A stretch of DNA of 64,000 nucleotides from Butyricimonas paravirosa (GCF_032878955.1 NZ_CP043839.1:1364001-1428000), one strand, 5' to 3'. Positions 27,317 through 36,571 are shown, numbered from the stretch's first letter. Notes: generated by a model not told the origin, from the letters alone. Numbers and translations: made by a program.

Positions 27317-29620
27317 ATGAAAAACTTACTTACACTCGTTATATTACTTTTCCCAACCCTTTACGGTTGGGCTGATGAAGAAAACACCGTGAAGAAAACC
27401 ACGGATGCTCATATCACCGGACACATTATCCTGAAAGAAACCGGTGAACATCTCCCCTTCATGACCATATTGTTGAAGGGAACCAACATCGGTACGGCCA
27501 CGGACGAAACCGGGCATTTTTTCTTGAAAAACCTGCCGGAAGGAAAATACACACTCCGCGTACAAGGGGTTGGTTATAAAAGTGCAGAGAAAGAAATCGT
27601 GATCGTGAGAGGGAAAACCCAAGAAGTTAACTTCGAAATCAGCGAGGATGCCGTTATGCTTGATGGAGCAGTGGTCACCGCTAACCGGAATGAAACGGAT
27701 AGAAGGGAAGCCCCCGTTATCGTCAATGTACTATCACCCAAAGTATTCGAGAACACGAACTCCGTATGTTTGTCCCAAGGCTTAAACTTCCAGCCGGGAC
27801 TACGGGTTGAAAACAACTGCCAAAACTGCGGTTTCCAGCAAGTGCGCATCAACGGGCTGGACGGCCCCTATTCCCAGATATTGATTGACAGTCGCCCCAT
27901 GTGCAGCTCGCTTGCCGGAGTGTACGGCTTAGAACAAATTCCCGCCAATATGGTTGAACGAGTAGAAGTACTACGGGGTGGAGGCTCCGCCCTCTTCGGG
28001 TCAAACGCCATCGCCGGAACAATCAACATCATCACGAAAGAACCCTTGTACAATTTTTTTCAAGTTGGACACACCCTTTCCGCCATTGACGGGGAAAGTT
28101 TTGACAACGTGACCTCCTTCAACGGGGCCATCGTCAACGATCAACGGGATGCCGGAATCTACCTGTTCGGCATGGTGCGTGACCGCCAAGCTTACGACCA
28201 CGACGATGATGGTTTTTCCGAACTGGGAAAAATAAACAGCACGACACTCGGTTTCAAGACGTACTACAAACCGACCCATTTCAGTAAATTCACCCTAGAA
28301 TACCATCATATCAAGGAATTCCGTCGAGGAGGAAACAATTTAGACAGACCACCTCACGAGGCCGACGTGGCAGAGCAAGCCGATCACAACATTCATGGCG
28401 GGAGCTTGAACTACACACTCTCGTCAAAAGACTACAAACACCGCTTGAACGTGTACTCTTCCATCCAGAACATAGGACGTGAATCCTACTATGGAGCCGG
28501 ACAAGACACGAACGCTTACGGGAAGACCAAAGACTTCACGGTTGTGGGCGGAGCCCAGTATTCCTACGACTTCGACAACTTCCTGTTCATGCCCTCTTCC
28601 CTCACCGCGGGAGTAGAGTACTCCTACAACAAACTGAACGACCTCATGCTGGGTTACCACAGGGAAATCAATCAAGAAGTTTCCGTGTACAGCGCATACC
28701 TTCAGAACGAGTGGAAAACCGGACGATTCAGTTTTCTATTAGGCGGACGTCTGGATAAAAACTCGGAAATCGACGATCCGATATTCAGCCCCCGCTTGAA
28801 CATTCGTTATAACCCGATCTCCGATTTAAGCCTGCGGGCAAGCTATTCCGAGGGGTTCCGGGCTCCCCAGACCTACGATGAAGACCTTCACGTGGCAGCC
28901 GTCGGCGGGGAAGTGACCCTAATACAAGTGGCAAAGGACTTGAAGACCGAACGTTCCCGTAGTTACAGTGCATCCGTGGATTACTACACCACCTGGGGCC
29001 CCGTACAGATCAACCTCCTACTGGAAGGATTCTACACCAGCCTCCACAACCCCTTCGTGCTGGAAGAGATCGAATCGGACGACGAGAACAAAATACTGGA
29101 ACGCCGTAACGGGTCGGACGCCGTGGTGAAAGGATTCAACCTTGAAGGCAAGATCGCCCCGCACAAATCCGTACAACTACAATTCGGGGCCACCCTGCAA
29201 AGTAGTAAATACGATGAACCCGTCGCATGGAGTAAAGACCCGGACGTGGAAGCCTGTCGCAAACTGTTACGCTCACCCGATCAATACGGCTACGCCACGC
29301 TAAACCTGCTCCCGTTCAAAAACTTCTCGGCAGCCCTCTCCGGGACTTACACGGGTTCCATGTACGTGGGGCACTCGGCCGGGTACATCGAGAAAGACGT
29401 GTTGGAAAAAACGGACTCCTTCTTCGACGCCACGATTAAACTGGCATACGACATCAAGGTTGGCAGAGGTTACACAATTCAGTTCAATATCGGGATGCAA
29501 AACGTGTTCGACAGTTACCAGAACGATTTCGACAAGGGGGAATTCCGAGATTCCGGTTACATTTACGGTCCGGGCTTGCCAAGAACTTATTTTGCAGGCC
29601 TGAAATTCGGAATATTCTAA
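27317..29620 (+). CDS. TonB-dependent outer-membrane receptor with N-terminal carboxypeptidase-like domain
   Basis: A 767-residue TonB receptor, not of the SusC type, for a metal chelate, cofactor or similar small ligand. It has a signal peptide (residues 1-19) and a CarboxypepD_reg-like domain (about 32-110, TGHIILKETGEHLPFMTILL). The plug holds an unusual CQNC pair (C168, C171) in the QVRINGLDGPYSQILIDSRP region and VERVEVLRGGGSALFGSNAI. A 22-strand-type barrel ends GLKFGIF with the usual terminal Phe. Its neighbour upstream is the His-rich membrane protein. Two plug cysteines plus a His-rich partner point to metal uptake, but the ligand is not proven. Confidence 0.9.
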   Translation: MKNLLTLVILLFPTLYGWADEENTVKKTTDAHITGHIILKETGEHLPFMTILLKGTNIGTATDETGHFFLKNLPEGKYTLRVQGVGYKSAEKEIVIVRGKTQEVNFEISEDAVMLDGAVVTANRNETDRREAPVIVNVLSPKVFENTNSVCLSQGLNFQPGLRVENNCQNCGFQQVRINGLDGPYSQILIDSRPMCSSLAGVYGLEQIPANMVERVEVLRGGGSALFGSNAIAGTINIITKEPLYNFFQVGHTLSAIDGESFDNVTSFNGAIVNDQRDAGIYLFGMVRDRQAYDHDDDGFSELGKINSTTLGFKTYYKPTHFSKFTLEYHHIKEFRRGGNNLDRPPHEADVAEQADHNIHGGSLNYTLSSKDYKHRLNVYSSIQNIGRESYYGAGQDTNAYGKTKDFTVVGGAQYSYDFDNFLFMPSSLTAGVEYSYNKLNDLMLGYHREINQEVSVYSAYLQNEWKTGRFSFLLGGRLDKNSEIDDPIFSPRLNIRYNPISDLSLRASYSEGFRAPQTYDEDLHVAAVGGEVTLIQVAKDLKTERSRSYSASVDYYTTWGPVQINLLLEGFYTSLHNPFVLEEIESDDENKILERRNGSDAVVKGFNLEGKIAPHKSVQLQFGATLQSSKYDEPVAWSKDPDVEACRKLLRSPDQYGYATLNLLPFKNFSAALSGTYTGSMYVGHSAGYIEKDVLEKTDSFFDATIKLAYDIKVGRGYTIQFNIGMQNVFDSYQNDFDKGEFRDSGYIYGPGLPRTYFAGLKFGIF

Positions 29621-29656
29621 AAATACAGTATCAAGATTTCACTTTATCGACAAAGG

Positions 29657-29677
29657 GCCGAACTCGCAAGGTTCGGC
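29657..29677 (+). terminator. Hairpin after the TonB receptor gene
   Basis: GCCGAAC and GTTCGGC form a perfect 7-bp stem with a 7-base loop, 36 bases after the receptor stop codon. A pyrimidine-rich run follows (TCTTCCTCCTT). It is a likely intrinsic terminator, though the T run is weak. Confidence 0.6.
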
Positions 29678-29791
29678 TCTTCCTCCTTAGTATTAAAGCG
29701 TACTTGCCTCGGTATTTCACTGGTGACTCGTTAATATATCCTTCACGTTTCAAGATAAAATCAAATAAAAATACACCACCGCCATCCATCC

Positions 29792-29835
29792 ACTTCCCGT
29801 TAACTTCCCGTTGACTTTCCATTGACTTACTAACG
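29792..29835. repeat. Four imperfect 11-bp tandem repeats in an intergenic region
   Basis: Units ACTTCCCGTTA, ACTTCCCGTTG, ACTTTCCATTG and ACTTACTAACG follow without gaps. They sit in the 336-base space between the TonB receptor and the NigD-like gene, which otherwise holds only two terminator hairpins and no gene that can be supported. Confidence 0.6.
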
Positions 29836-29891
29836 AGACACACCTACAACACCTATTCAACCACGGCAAGATACCAACGAAAGTACATGAA

Positions 29892-29920
29892 AAAAGCCAT
29901 ACCTTTTCGGCATGGCTTTT
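29892..29920. terminator. Bidirectional intrinsic terminator
   Basis: AAAAGCCAT at 29892-29900 pairs perfectly with ATGGCTTTT at 29912-29920, and CC/GG inside extends the stem. The A and T tracts at its feet suit termination of the convergent TonB receptor and NigD-like genes. Confidence 0.8.
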
Positions 29921-29956
29921 ATTGAATATAGTATGTTGGTTATCTGATCTTTCCCG

Positions 29957-30823
29957 TTATTCAACCACACATTCACTAACTTCTTCTGTCGCCACCATCT
30001 TACTCTTATCCTGGTTCAAACCCTTGTTTTCACCCGTTTCACCAGTATTTTTCAGGGTATAGGTTCCACTATCTTCCCGGTTAACCGTTTCTGAAGTGTT
30101 TTTCCCGTATTCAGTCCAGAGCAGTTTTACCGGTACAGACGTCTGTCCCTCAGGCACGATAGATGTCAAGTCGAAAGAAACCCGTCCCCGACCCCAGGAA
30201 TAATTCCCTCGATCGTTACCCGTGTCAGGCCTTTCTCCGTAAGCGTTATGACGCAAGGTCACGTAAACCGTGTCATTATGAGCCACCACGTCGTCCTGTA
30301 CCAAATTAATGAAGTGTTTCTCTTTAGACCCGTCTTTTACCGGAATCCGGAACTCGACATTCAAGTATCTTCCACCGAACCACGCTTCCCGCACGTTGAT
30401 CGGATCGTTACCAATACTATCTTGCCGTACTTCCTCATCTTCATTAATAAAAGACTGTTTTACCGGCACCTTCGTCAACACGTCATCAAACCCGTAAAGA
30501 CGAATGTAATAATTCATATTACCTTCCAACCCGGTCTCGTCACGTTCGCTACCCACGATCGAGTAATTCACGTACACCCGAAGATCTTCCTCCGCCCCGT
30601 CAAAATTAATAGGCATCCCTTCCGTCACGATCAGCCGGTTACCATCGTCCCGACGAATGGCAAACTTGGAACGGCTTCCATTATCAATTTTTTCGAGGTT
30701 ACCATAACTAAGCCATGAGCTACCTCCGCCCACGTAGTAATATTCGTCATCATCGTCACAAGCCGTAAAACCCATCACGATCAACGAACAAATAAGTGCA
30801 AATTTCCATGTTTTATTTTTCAT
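29957..30823 (-). CDS. NigD-like exported lipoprotein
   Basis: A 288-residue cell-surface or periplasmic lipoprotein. The signal peptide ends in a lipobox at GFTAC, followed by an acidic run (DDDDEYYY) of the kind linked to surface export in Bacteroidota. The region FINLVQDDVVAHNDTVYVTLRHNAYG resembles the C-terminal NigD domain, named after a bacteriocin-immunity-associated gene of Bacteroides; the function is not established. The last 40 residues are polar and low-complexity. It is monocistronic, with a terminator just downstream. Confidence 0.8.
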   Translation of the reverse strand: MKNKTWKFALICSLIVMGFTACDDDDEYYYVGGGSSWLSYGNLEKIDNGSRSKFAIRRDDGNRLIVTEGMPINFDGAEEDLRVYVNYSIVGSERDETGLEGNMNYYIRLYGFDDVLTKVPVKQSFINEDEEVRQDSIGNDPINVREAWFGGRYLNVEFRIPVKDGSKEKHFINLVQDDVVAHNDTVYVTLRHNAYGERPDTGNDRGNYSWGRGRVSFDLTSIVPEGQTSVPVKLLWTEYGKNTSETVNREDSGTYTLKNTGETGENKGLNQDKSKMVATEEVSECVVE

Positions 30824-30994
30824 AGCTGTTTTTTTTAATACATTAAATAGATGCTTACATTTTTAAAAAGTTGCGTCAACAGGCTATATTATTGCTTTTT
30901 TTAAAATTCGTTTCAAAATATTCAGACCCTCAAAAGCAACAAGTTACTAAATATTAAAACACCCCGGAACAAGGCCAAAACCGACAACTTGTAA

Positions 30995-31025
30995 CTTGCA
31001 ACATACAACTAAATCTATATCTTTG
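30995..31025 (+). promoter_or_regulatory. Bacteroidota-type promoter for the amidase gene
   Basis: CTTG at 30995-30998, 19 bases, then TATCTTTG at 31018-31025 is a good minus-33/minus-7 pair. The ATG lies 11 bases further on, giving a very short leader. The minus-33 box lies inside the CAACTTGTAACTTGC repeat word shared with the 26.6-kb spacer. Confidence 0.6.
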
Positions 31026-31035
31026 TAACAAAATA

Positions 31036-32016
31036 ATGCCTATGAAATACTCGCTCGTTATATTTTCTTTCTTATTTCTGATTATTTTCACGTTTTCCTC
31101 CACGGCACAGGAAACGGCCAAGGCAAACAAGGGAGAAGGAGTTCTGCAATTTCTAAAACGTTTCAATCGCACGAAATCATTTCATTTCGACCGTTTCGTC
31201 GAACTGAACCGGGATAAGCTGGACAAAAATAACGGGCTAAAACTCGGTGTCACGTACACCCTTCCCCCTTTGAAAAACGAGGGCAACGAACCTCTATTCG
31301 GAGAGAAATTGGCAAAATATACCATTGACTCTGACGAGTTAAACGGGGCCTGCTTTTATCTCGTGAGCGGACACGGGGGACCGGACCCCGGGGCCATCGG
31401 AGAATTACGGGGCCACCCGTTACACGAAGACGAGTACGCCTATGACATCATGCTCCGTCTGGCCCGTAACCTCATGTCAAAAGGAGCCAAAGTACACATC
31501 ATTATCCAAGACGCAAAAGACGGTATTCGCAACGACAAATTCCTTGACATCAGCGACAGGGAAACCTGCATGGGACAAGTCATTCCCTTGAACCAAGTCA
31601 AACGTCTGCAACAACGTTGCGACAAGATCAACGAACTATTCAAGAAAGACAAGGAACACTATCGCCGGGCTCTTTTTATTCACCTCGACAGCCGAAGCGA
31701 GAGTAAGCAAATTGACGTGTTTTTCTATCATTACGACGGAAGTGCCAAGGGCAAACATCTGGCAAACACGCTACAAAATGTTTTCAACCGGAAATACGAC
31801 AAGCACCAACCTCTCCGGGGTTTTTCCGGCACCGTGTCCCCACGTGACTTGTTCGTAATCAAGCAATCCCTGCCCGTTGCTGTCTTCGTCGAGCTTGGCA
31901 ATATCCAGAACAGCCAGGACCAGCAACGTTTCCTACTGGACGATAACCGACAGGCTCTAGCAAACTGGATGTGCGAGGGACTTATCGAAGATTATAAAAA
32001 CTACAAGAATAAATAA
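31036..32016 (+). CDS. Exported N-acetylmuramoyl-L-alanine amidase (Amidase_3 type, variant)
   Basis: A 326-residue exported zinc amidase that would cut the bond between peptidoglycan glycan and peptide. A signal peptide (about residues 1-24) is followed by the catalytic fold. Zinc ligands are likely His113 in SGHGGPDPGAIG, a Glu in HEDEYAYDIM (131/133) and His216 in LFIHLDSR. Catalytic Glu286 lies in VFVELGNIQN. The usual HaNA motif is changed to HLDS, so it is a divergent group. No SPOR or LysM domain is present. Confidence 0.83.
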   Translation: MPMKYSLVIFSFLFLIIFTFSSTAQETAKANKGEGVLQFLKRFNRTKSFHFDRFVELNRDKLDKNNGLKLGVTYTLPPLKNEGNEPLFGEKLAKYTIDSDELNGACFYLVSGHGGPDPGAIGELRGHPLHEDEYAYDIMLRLARNLMSKGAKVHIIIQDAKDGIRNDKFLDISDRETCMGQVIPLNQVKRLQQRCDKINELFKKDKEHYRRALFIHLDSRSESKQIDVFFYHYDGSAKGKHLANTLQNVFNRKYDKHQPLRGFSGTVSPRDLFVIKQSLPVAVFVELGNIQNSQDQQRFLLDDNRQALANWMCEGLIEDYKNYKNK

Positions 32017-32035
32017 TTTATCAAATCTGCATGCA

Positions 32036-32941
32036 TCACAATTGTTCTATCTCCTCACGAGAAAGACCCGTTATTTGAATTATCGTCTCTAAAGCTATCC
32101 CCGAGGATTTCATTTTTCCGGCTATCTCCTGTTGTTTCCTCTTTTCTCCCTCCACGAATCCTTCTGCCTTACCTTCTTCCCTGCCTTCTGCTCTTCCTTC
32201 CGCTCTTCCTTCTATCCGACCAGTTTCAATGACGCTTTTTTGATAACGTAAAGCTTCCATATCCCGGTAATAAGCACGTTTTTCATGCTCCGGCAAGGCA
32301 TCCACCCGCAAACGTTCACGCGCTTCAGGCAATCCCTTCGCCGTGGCAGTTCGGTCAATCTCTCCGGTCTTAAGAAATTTGACCCATTCATCCAAAGGCG
32401 TCCGAGCCACCGTATCGAAGTCATTCACTCGCAACACGTAATACTCCGGGAACACGTCTCCAGCATCTTTACCCACGAATAATTCCCGTTGCCGGACAGA
32501 CAATTTCAACTCGTCGTTCGGGTCATGCAATCCCCGAAACAAAGTTTTCCCATGATACACGTAATCCTTACCCTGTCCCAAATCGAAATAAACAATATTT
32601 ATTGAGTAGACTTTTCGCACTTCACTGTAAGCATCGCCTAACCCTATATATTCCGAGATCGTTTTAGACACCCCGTATAGCATCCGATGGAAGTAATCCA
32701 ATTCACGGTTATTTTGGATCTCAATAATCATCAATTCTCCTTTGGTATCCTCCACCAGAATATCTGCCCGATTGAACTTGTTGCTCGCATCCGATTGATT
32801 GGATTCGCTTTCCAAGAACCGACAAATATGTATATCTTCTTGCAATAACGTTGACAAAAATCCTTCCAGAACGACATAATTACTCTTGTCCCTAAGCAAG
32901 CGTTTCATCGCCCAATCGAAATGTATTAAATTAGATCTCAT
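32036..32941 (-). CDS. Rpn-family / PD-(D/E)XK nuclease-like protein (transposase-like)
   Basis: A 301-residue protein of the recombination-promoting nuclease type, common in Bacteroidota and often labelled a transposase. The N-terminus (FDWAMKRLLRDKSNYVVLEG) leads to the PD-(D/E)XK core with RADILVEDTKGELMIIEIQN, where Asp and the ExQ motif replace the classical ExK. The C-terminus is a low-complexity EGRAEGRAEGREEGKAEG stretch and a short helical cap. The ATG at 32941 is preferred over one at 32977. Whether it still moves DNA or acts in defence or recombination is unknown; no terminal repeats were seen around it. Confidence 0.85.
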   Translation of the reverse strand: MRSNLIHFDWAMKRLLRDKSNYVVLEGFLSTLLQEDIHICRFLESESNQSDASNKFNRADILVEDTKGELMIIEIQNNRELDYFHRMLYGVSKTISEYIGLGDAYSEVRKVYSINIVYFDLGQGKDYVYHGKTLFRGLHDPNDELKLSVRQRELFVGKDAGDVFPEYYVLRVNDFDTVARTPLDEWVKFLKTGEIDRTATAKGLPEARERLRVDALPEHEKRAYYRDMEALRYQKSVIETGRIEGRAEGRAEGREEGKAEGFVEGEKRKQQEIAGKMKSSGIALETIIQITGLSREEIEQL

Positions 32942-33012
32942 GGCTATTCTTTTTATACCTATTACAAAGATAGGCATTATTTCGATAAATCCATCATTTA
33001 GAGTCGCTTTTG

Positions 33013-33711
33013 CTATTGCAGAGAAGTCTTTTTCTTAACCATCAACCCGAACCCTTTCCCCCACGACGTGGCAATCTCAACCGGATCACCTTTCGGGAAG
33101 AACTTCCTCAAACGAGCGATCACCCTATCCAAGTAACGATAGGACTCTTTAAAATCATTACCCCATCCCTCTTTGACCAGTTCATCCTTACTCACGTATT
33201 GATTTTTCTTCAAACACAAGGTTTTCAACACTCTTGCCTCCATAGGAGTCAGCTGGTTCGTCTCCCCTTTTATAATCAAGTACCGACGAATCGGGTTAAA
33301 CGAAACATCATCTGAAATCTTCATGAAATCGGTCTCGACTTTCAACATTCCCATATTCCTCAACCACCGGTTCACCCGAGCACCCACTTCATCCAGAAGT
33401 ACCTCTTTACGTATGTAATCATTCGCTCCAAGGTCAAAACCATCAATAGCGTGTTGAGAATGTGTCAAGGAACTGATAAACAGGATTGGCGTCGAAAAAT
33501 CCTCTTCCCGAATCTTTTTGGCCACCTCGAACCCGCTCATCTTGGGCATAATCACGTCCATCAAGATCAAATCGGGCGTTTCCCTGCGATACAACCACAA
33601 GGCCTGTTCTCCATCGGCAGCATGAACCACCTTATACCCGGCTCTTTTCAAATAATCAATACACGTTTTCGCCTGCATGGCGTCATCTTCGGCATACAAA
33701 ATCTTAATCAT
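33013..33711 (-). CDS. OmpR-family response regulator
   Basis: A 232-residue DNA-binding regulator switched on by the kinase just upstream. The receiver domain has the acidic pair at D9/D10 and the phosphorylated Asp52 in LILMDVIMPKMSG. The winged-helix output domain spans about residues 130-225 (LTPMEARVLKTLCLKKNQYV and ESYRYLDRVIARLRKFF). The ATG at 33711 is chosen over a TTG at 33726. It begins 18 bases after the kinase stop. It is a candidate regulator of the divergent NVEALA cassette. Confidence 0.92.
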   Translation of the reverse strand: MIKILYAEDDAMQAKTCIDYLKRAGYKVVHAADGEQALWLYRRETPDLILMDVIMPKMSGFEVAKKIREEDFSTPILFISSLTHSQHAIDGFDLGANDYIRKEVLLDEVGARVNRWLRNMGMLKVETDFMKISDDVSFNPIRRYLIIKGETNQLTPMEARVLKTLCLKKNQYVSKDELVKEGWGNDFKESYRYLDRVIARLRKFFPKGDPVEIATSWGKGFGLMVKKKTSLQ

Positions 33712-33729
33712 TTTCCCGTTTGTCAACTG

Positions 33730-35103
33730 TTAATCGTTCTCATCTTTCACCAAAGGGATCATCACGGTGAAAGTCGTGCCAACACCGACCTCGCTTTCCA
33801 CCCGAATCACGCCTTCATGCGCCTCGATTACCTGTTTCACGTAGCTTAACCCGATCCCGAAACCATGCACATCAGTCGAACGCCCGCGGTGAATCCTGTA
33901 ATACCGTTCAAAGATCTTCTCTTTCAACTTTTCCGGAATTCCAATCCCGTTGTCTTTAATGGCAATCACGACCATCCCGTCCACCTCTTTACACTCGATC
34001 TCTATTTTTGCCGGATCACCCGAATACTTGATAGCATTCTCTATCAAATTACTTATGGCATTCGGGAAATGAATATCATCCGCTTCAATTACATCAACGC
34101 TCAACTGATAGTCAACCTTGATAGAGACATTCTTCCCCATTAACATCGGATCAAACAATGCAACCAGTGAATCAATAGTTTCTCGCAAATTTAATCTATT
34201 CCACGATATTTTAAACCCTTGTTTCCAAACAATTAATAATTTATACACGAAATTATTCAATTGATCCACCCGTTTATGTGCCGCATTTAACAATATTCTC
34301 TGTGCATCCTTCAAATTTTCAGTTCCATACGAAATAATCCCGGAAAAAGCATTTTGCACGGCAGATAACGGAAGTTTCAACTCGTGAACCATACTACTCA
34401 TAAATTCTTCCCGAATCTTGGATATTTGGTACTGAACGAGGATCGTTTTGATCTGGTAAATAAAACACACGACTAACAAAACTAACAAGAGAAAAGAACT
34501 AATTAGAGCTCCTGTCATTTGGGTAAAAAACGTTCTATAAGGTGTATCAAAATAAACAATCACACCATGATGACTTTTCAATCCTAATTCCACCATATTA
34601 GAAACAAGTTTCTTTTCTATCCCCAAAGCCCTATTACCTGTTGATGCAATTATATCCCCACTTTTTGTATCTACTAATTCTAATACATATTCATCCTTAA
34701 TACCATTATTCCTAAAAATAGAACCACATACACTATCTAACATATTAATATTTTCAGAGGACTGTTCTTGTATCAAGTCATAACATACTTTCCGAAACAC
34801 ACCTAGATAACCAGCATCCTTATCGTAATCAACAATTGTCGTGTCTCCTTTCCAAACAAACTTTACGGTATTATCACTAGAATGAATACTAACACGTACA
34901 GGATTTTTAGATATAGTTCGATTTCCAACCACATATTCTTCAAATCCTGATTCTATTGCTCCAGATAAAATATTATTAATCAAATTCAAATACTCTATTT
35001 TTTTGAACTCAATCATTCTATTCAGCCAAAAACCTTGAAATATCAACAAACAAAGTATAGCAAAAATCGAAACACCCCAAACAACATGAATTCTTCTATT
35101 CAT
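33730..35103 (-). CDS. Membrane sensor histidine kinase
   Basis: A 457-residue sensor kinase. Membrane helices at about 9-27 and 197-217 enclose a periplasmic sensor of some 165 residues that contains one Cys pair (about C107, C126). The kinase has the H box with His240 (MVHELKLPLSAVQ), N box NAISNLIENAIKYSG, G1 KDNGIGIPEKL and G2 GFGIGLSYVKQVIEAHEG. No HAMP or PAS domain is obvious. The sensor half is visibly more AT-rich than the kinase half. It heads an operon with its response regulator and is divergent from the NVEALA-like peptide gene. Confidence 0.93.
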   Translation of the reverse strand: MNRRIHVVWGVSIFAILCLLIFQGFWLNRMIEFKKIEYLNLINNILSGAIESGFEEYVVGNRTISKNPVRVSIHSSDNTVKFVWKGDTTIVDYDKDAGYLGVFRKVCYDLIQEQSSENINMLDSVCGSIFRNNGIKDEYVLELVDTKSGDIIASTGNRALGIEKKLVSNMVELGLKSHHGVIVYFDTPYRTFFTQMTGALISSFLLLVLLVVCFIYQIKTILVQYQISKIREEFMSSMVHELKLPLSAVQNAFSGIISYGTENLKDAQRILLNAAHKRVDQLNNFVYKLLIVWKQGFKISWNRLNLRETIDSLVALFDPMLMGKNVSIKVDYQLSVDVIEADDIHFPNAISNLIENAIKYSGDPAKIEIECKEVDGMVVIAIKDNGIGIPEKLKEKIFERYYRIHRGRSTDVHGFGIGLSYVKQVIEAHEGVIRVESEVGVGTTFTVMIPLVKDEND

Positions 35104-35241
35104 AAACCCTTGTTTTAATAAATACACACAAAAATATAGAAAATATTCTCTATTACACATATTAGCACAGCCTAAAACCATTTAGATAAATTAACAAAAA
35201 ATAGATACAAATTTGATACAATTTAAATCAAATCCATCCTC

Positions 35242-35249
35242 TATTTTTG
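35242..35249 (+). promoter_or_regulatory. Likely promoter box for the NVEALA-like cassette
   Basis: TATTTTTG is an exact TAnnTTTG box, 23 bases before the NVEALA-like ATG. It lies in the 169-base AT-rich divergent region shared with the histidine kinase. No good minus-33 box is visible, which would fit activation by a regulator. Confidence 0.5.
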
Positions 35250-35272
35250 TCTCACATCAAATACCAGTACAA

Positions 35273-35506
35273 ATGAAAAAAATAGTATTAATAATAATCT
35301 TCATATCTATAACATTAGTACTTACATTAACAAATGTAGGTCTAAGGAAAGATTCTACGAATATAGATATAAAAATCCAAAATATCGAAGCATTTGGAAA
35401 TAACGAAGATGATGATGACAATCCATGCAAATCTCCCGGAGGAGTATGTATGACATACGACAAAGATGGCAATCCCGTATTTTACGCAGGTTTATCACTC
35501 GAATAA
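35273..35506 (+). CDS. NVEALA-like small exported protein
   Basis: A 77-residue peptide precursor. An N-terminal hydrophobic signal (about residues 4-20) is followed by the motif NIEAFG at 37-42, matching the NVEALA motif of a Bacteroidota family of small exported proteins. After it come an acidic stretch (NNEDDDDN) and a short tail with two Cys (C52, C59) that could form a loop. The function of the family is not established. It lies 6 bases before the beta-propeller lipoprotein gene, so the two are co-transcribed. The family match is by motif and layout only. Confidence 0.7.
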   Translation: MKKIVLIIIFISITLVLTLTNVGLRKDSTNIDIKIQNIEAFGNNEDDDDNPCKSPGGVCMTYDKDGNPVFYAGLSLE

Positions 35507-35512
35507 TATATC

Positions 35513-36571
35513 ATGAAAAAAGTAGCATTTATAATTATAGCTTTATTTCTCGTATTCGGCTGTTCTGAAGAGAAACACGAGGTTACTAAACAGGATAATC
35601 CATTATTCAGTACAAGTCGTGCAATCTCCTTGAACCAATTAGGAGAAACAATTAACTTAGATGAAATTGGAATCTATAACCCAACAAAAATTATCAAGAA
35701 GGATTCCTTGTTTATTGTATTGGATCGAAACGGACTTAATAAAATCTCCATATACCAAGAAAACGGGAAGTTACTAGGTAGTTATCTGCCAACGGGAATG
35801 GGTGCGGATCGGGGACTCTATATTCTCACGATGACCCTTGACGACAAAGGACTCCTTTCCGCCTATGACTTTGGAAATGACAGATTAGTTGAATTCGATC
35901 TAAATCACTTCGGACAATCTGAATTCGGGCCTAAATTTATTGATATGCCCAAGGATAAAAAACACCTTTGCGTGGCAAAATCAGGCTCGACAATTATCTC
36001 TACCGGAATGTTTGACGAAGGTAGATACGGTTTAATGAACAACAATAGCGAAGAATACTTTTTAAGTTACCCAGAAATACCGAGTTATCGCACCATAAAC
36101 GATACTTTAAGAAGTGCTTTATTTGCCAGTAATATCATCAAGATAAAACCCGACGGAACAAAATTTGTCTGTGCGAATATGCAGAGTGGCATCATCGATT
36201 TCTGCTCTCTCATACCTTGCACCAATATCACTCGCGTTGCCGAGCTGAATCTTTATTCTCCGAAAGCCACAGTTAAAAACATGCGGAGAACGCCCGTTGC
36301 CTATTCCACAGACAATCTCTTCGGGTTCTGTGACATTGAAGTTACTGACGAGTACATATACGCCTTGTATTCCGGTAGAAGTTACCGCAAATATAAAGAC
36401 CAGATAGTATACGGTGAACGGATTGTTGTGTTCGACTGGGAGGGCAATCACGTCCACACTTATTTATTAAGAAATCCGTTCACCTCTATTTCTTTCAACA
36501 AAGAAGAGAATGCAATTTACGGTTTGACAAACAACCCAAATTCAGTGTTAATCAAATATACATTGGATTAA
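35513..36571 (+). CDS. TolB-like 6-bladed beta-propeller lipoprotein
   Basis: A 352-residue lipoprotein whose signal ends in the lipobox LVFGC. The body is a series of beta-blade repeats such as DSLFIVLDRNGLNKISIYQENGKL in two parts, then YDFGNDRLVEFDL and IVVFDWEGNHVHTYLL, typical of the Bacteroidota TolB-like propellers commonly found beside NVEALA peptides. Propellers of this sort usually bind peptides or other proteins, so it may bind the processed NVEALA product. It continues the NVEALA operon and is followed by a structured spacer. Confidence 0.85.
   Translation: MKKVAFIIIALFLVFGCSEEKHEVTKQDNPLFSTSRAISLNQLGETINLDEIGIYNPTKIIKKDSLFIVLDRNGLNKISIYQENGKLLGSYLPTGMGADRGLYILTMTLDDKGLLSAYDFGNDRLVEFDLNHFGQSEFGPKFIDMPKDKKHLCVAKSGSTIISTGMFDEGRYGLMNNNSEEYFLSYPEIPSYRTINDTLRSALFASNIIKIKPDGTKFVCANMQSGIIDFCSLIPCTNITRVAELNLYSPKATVKNMRRTPVAYSTDNLFGFCDIEVTDEYIYALYSGRSYRKYKDQIVYGERIVVFDWEGNHVHTYLLRNPFTSISFNKEENAIYGLTNNPNSVLIKYTLD

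Noticed and set aside
32036..32941. Intact mobile element around the Rpn-like transposase-type gene
   Set aside because: No terminal inverted repeats or target-site duplication are visible, and Rpn-type proteins often sit alone.
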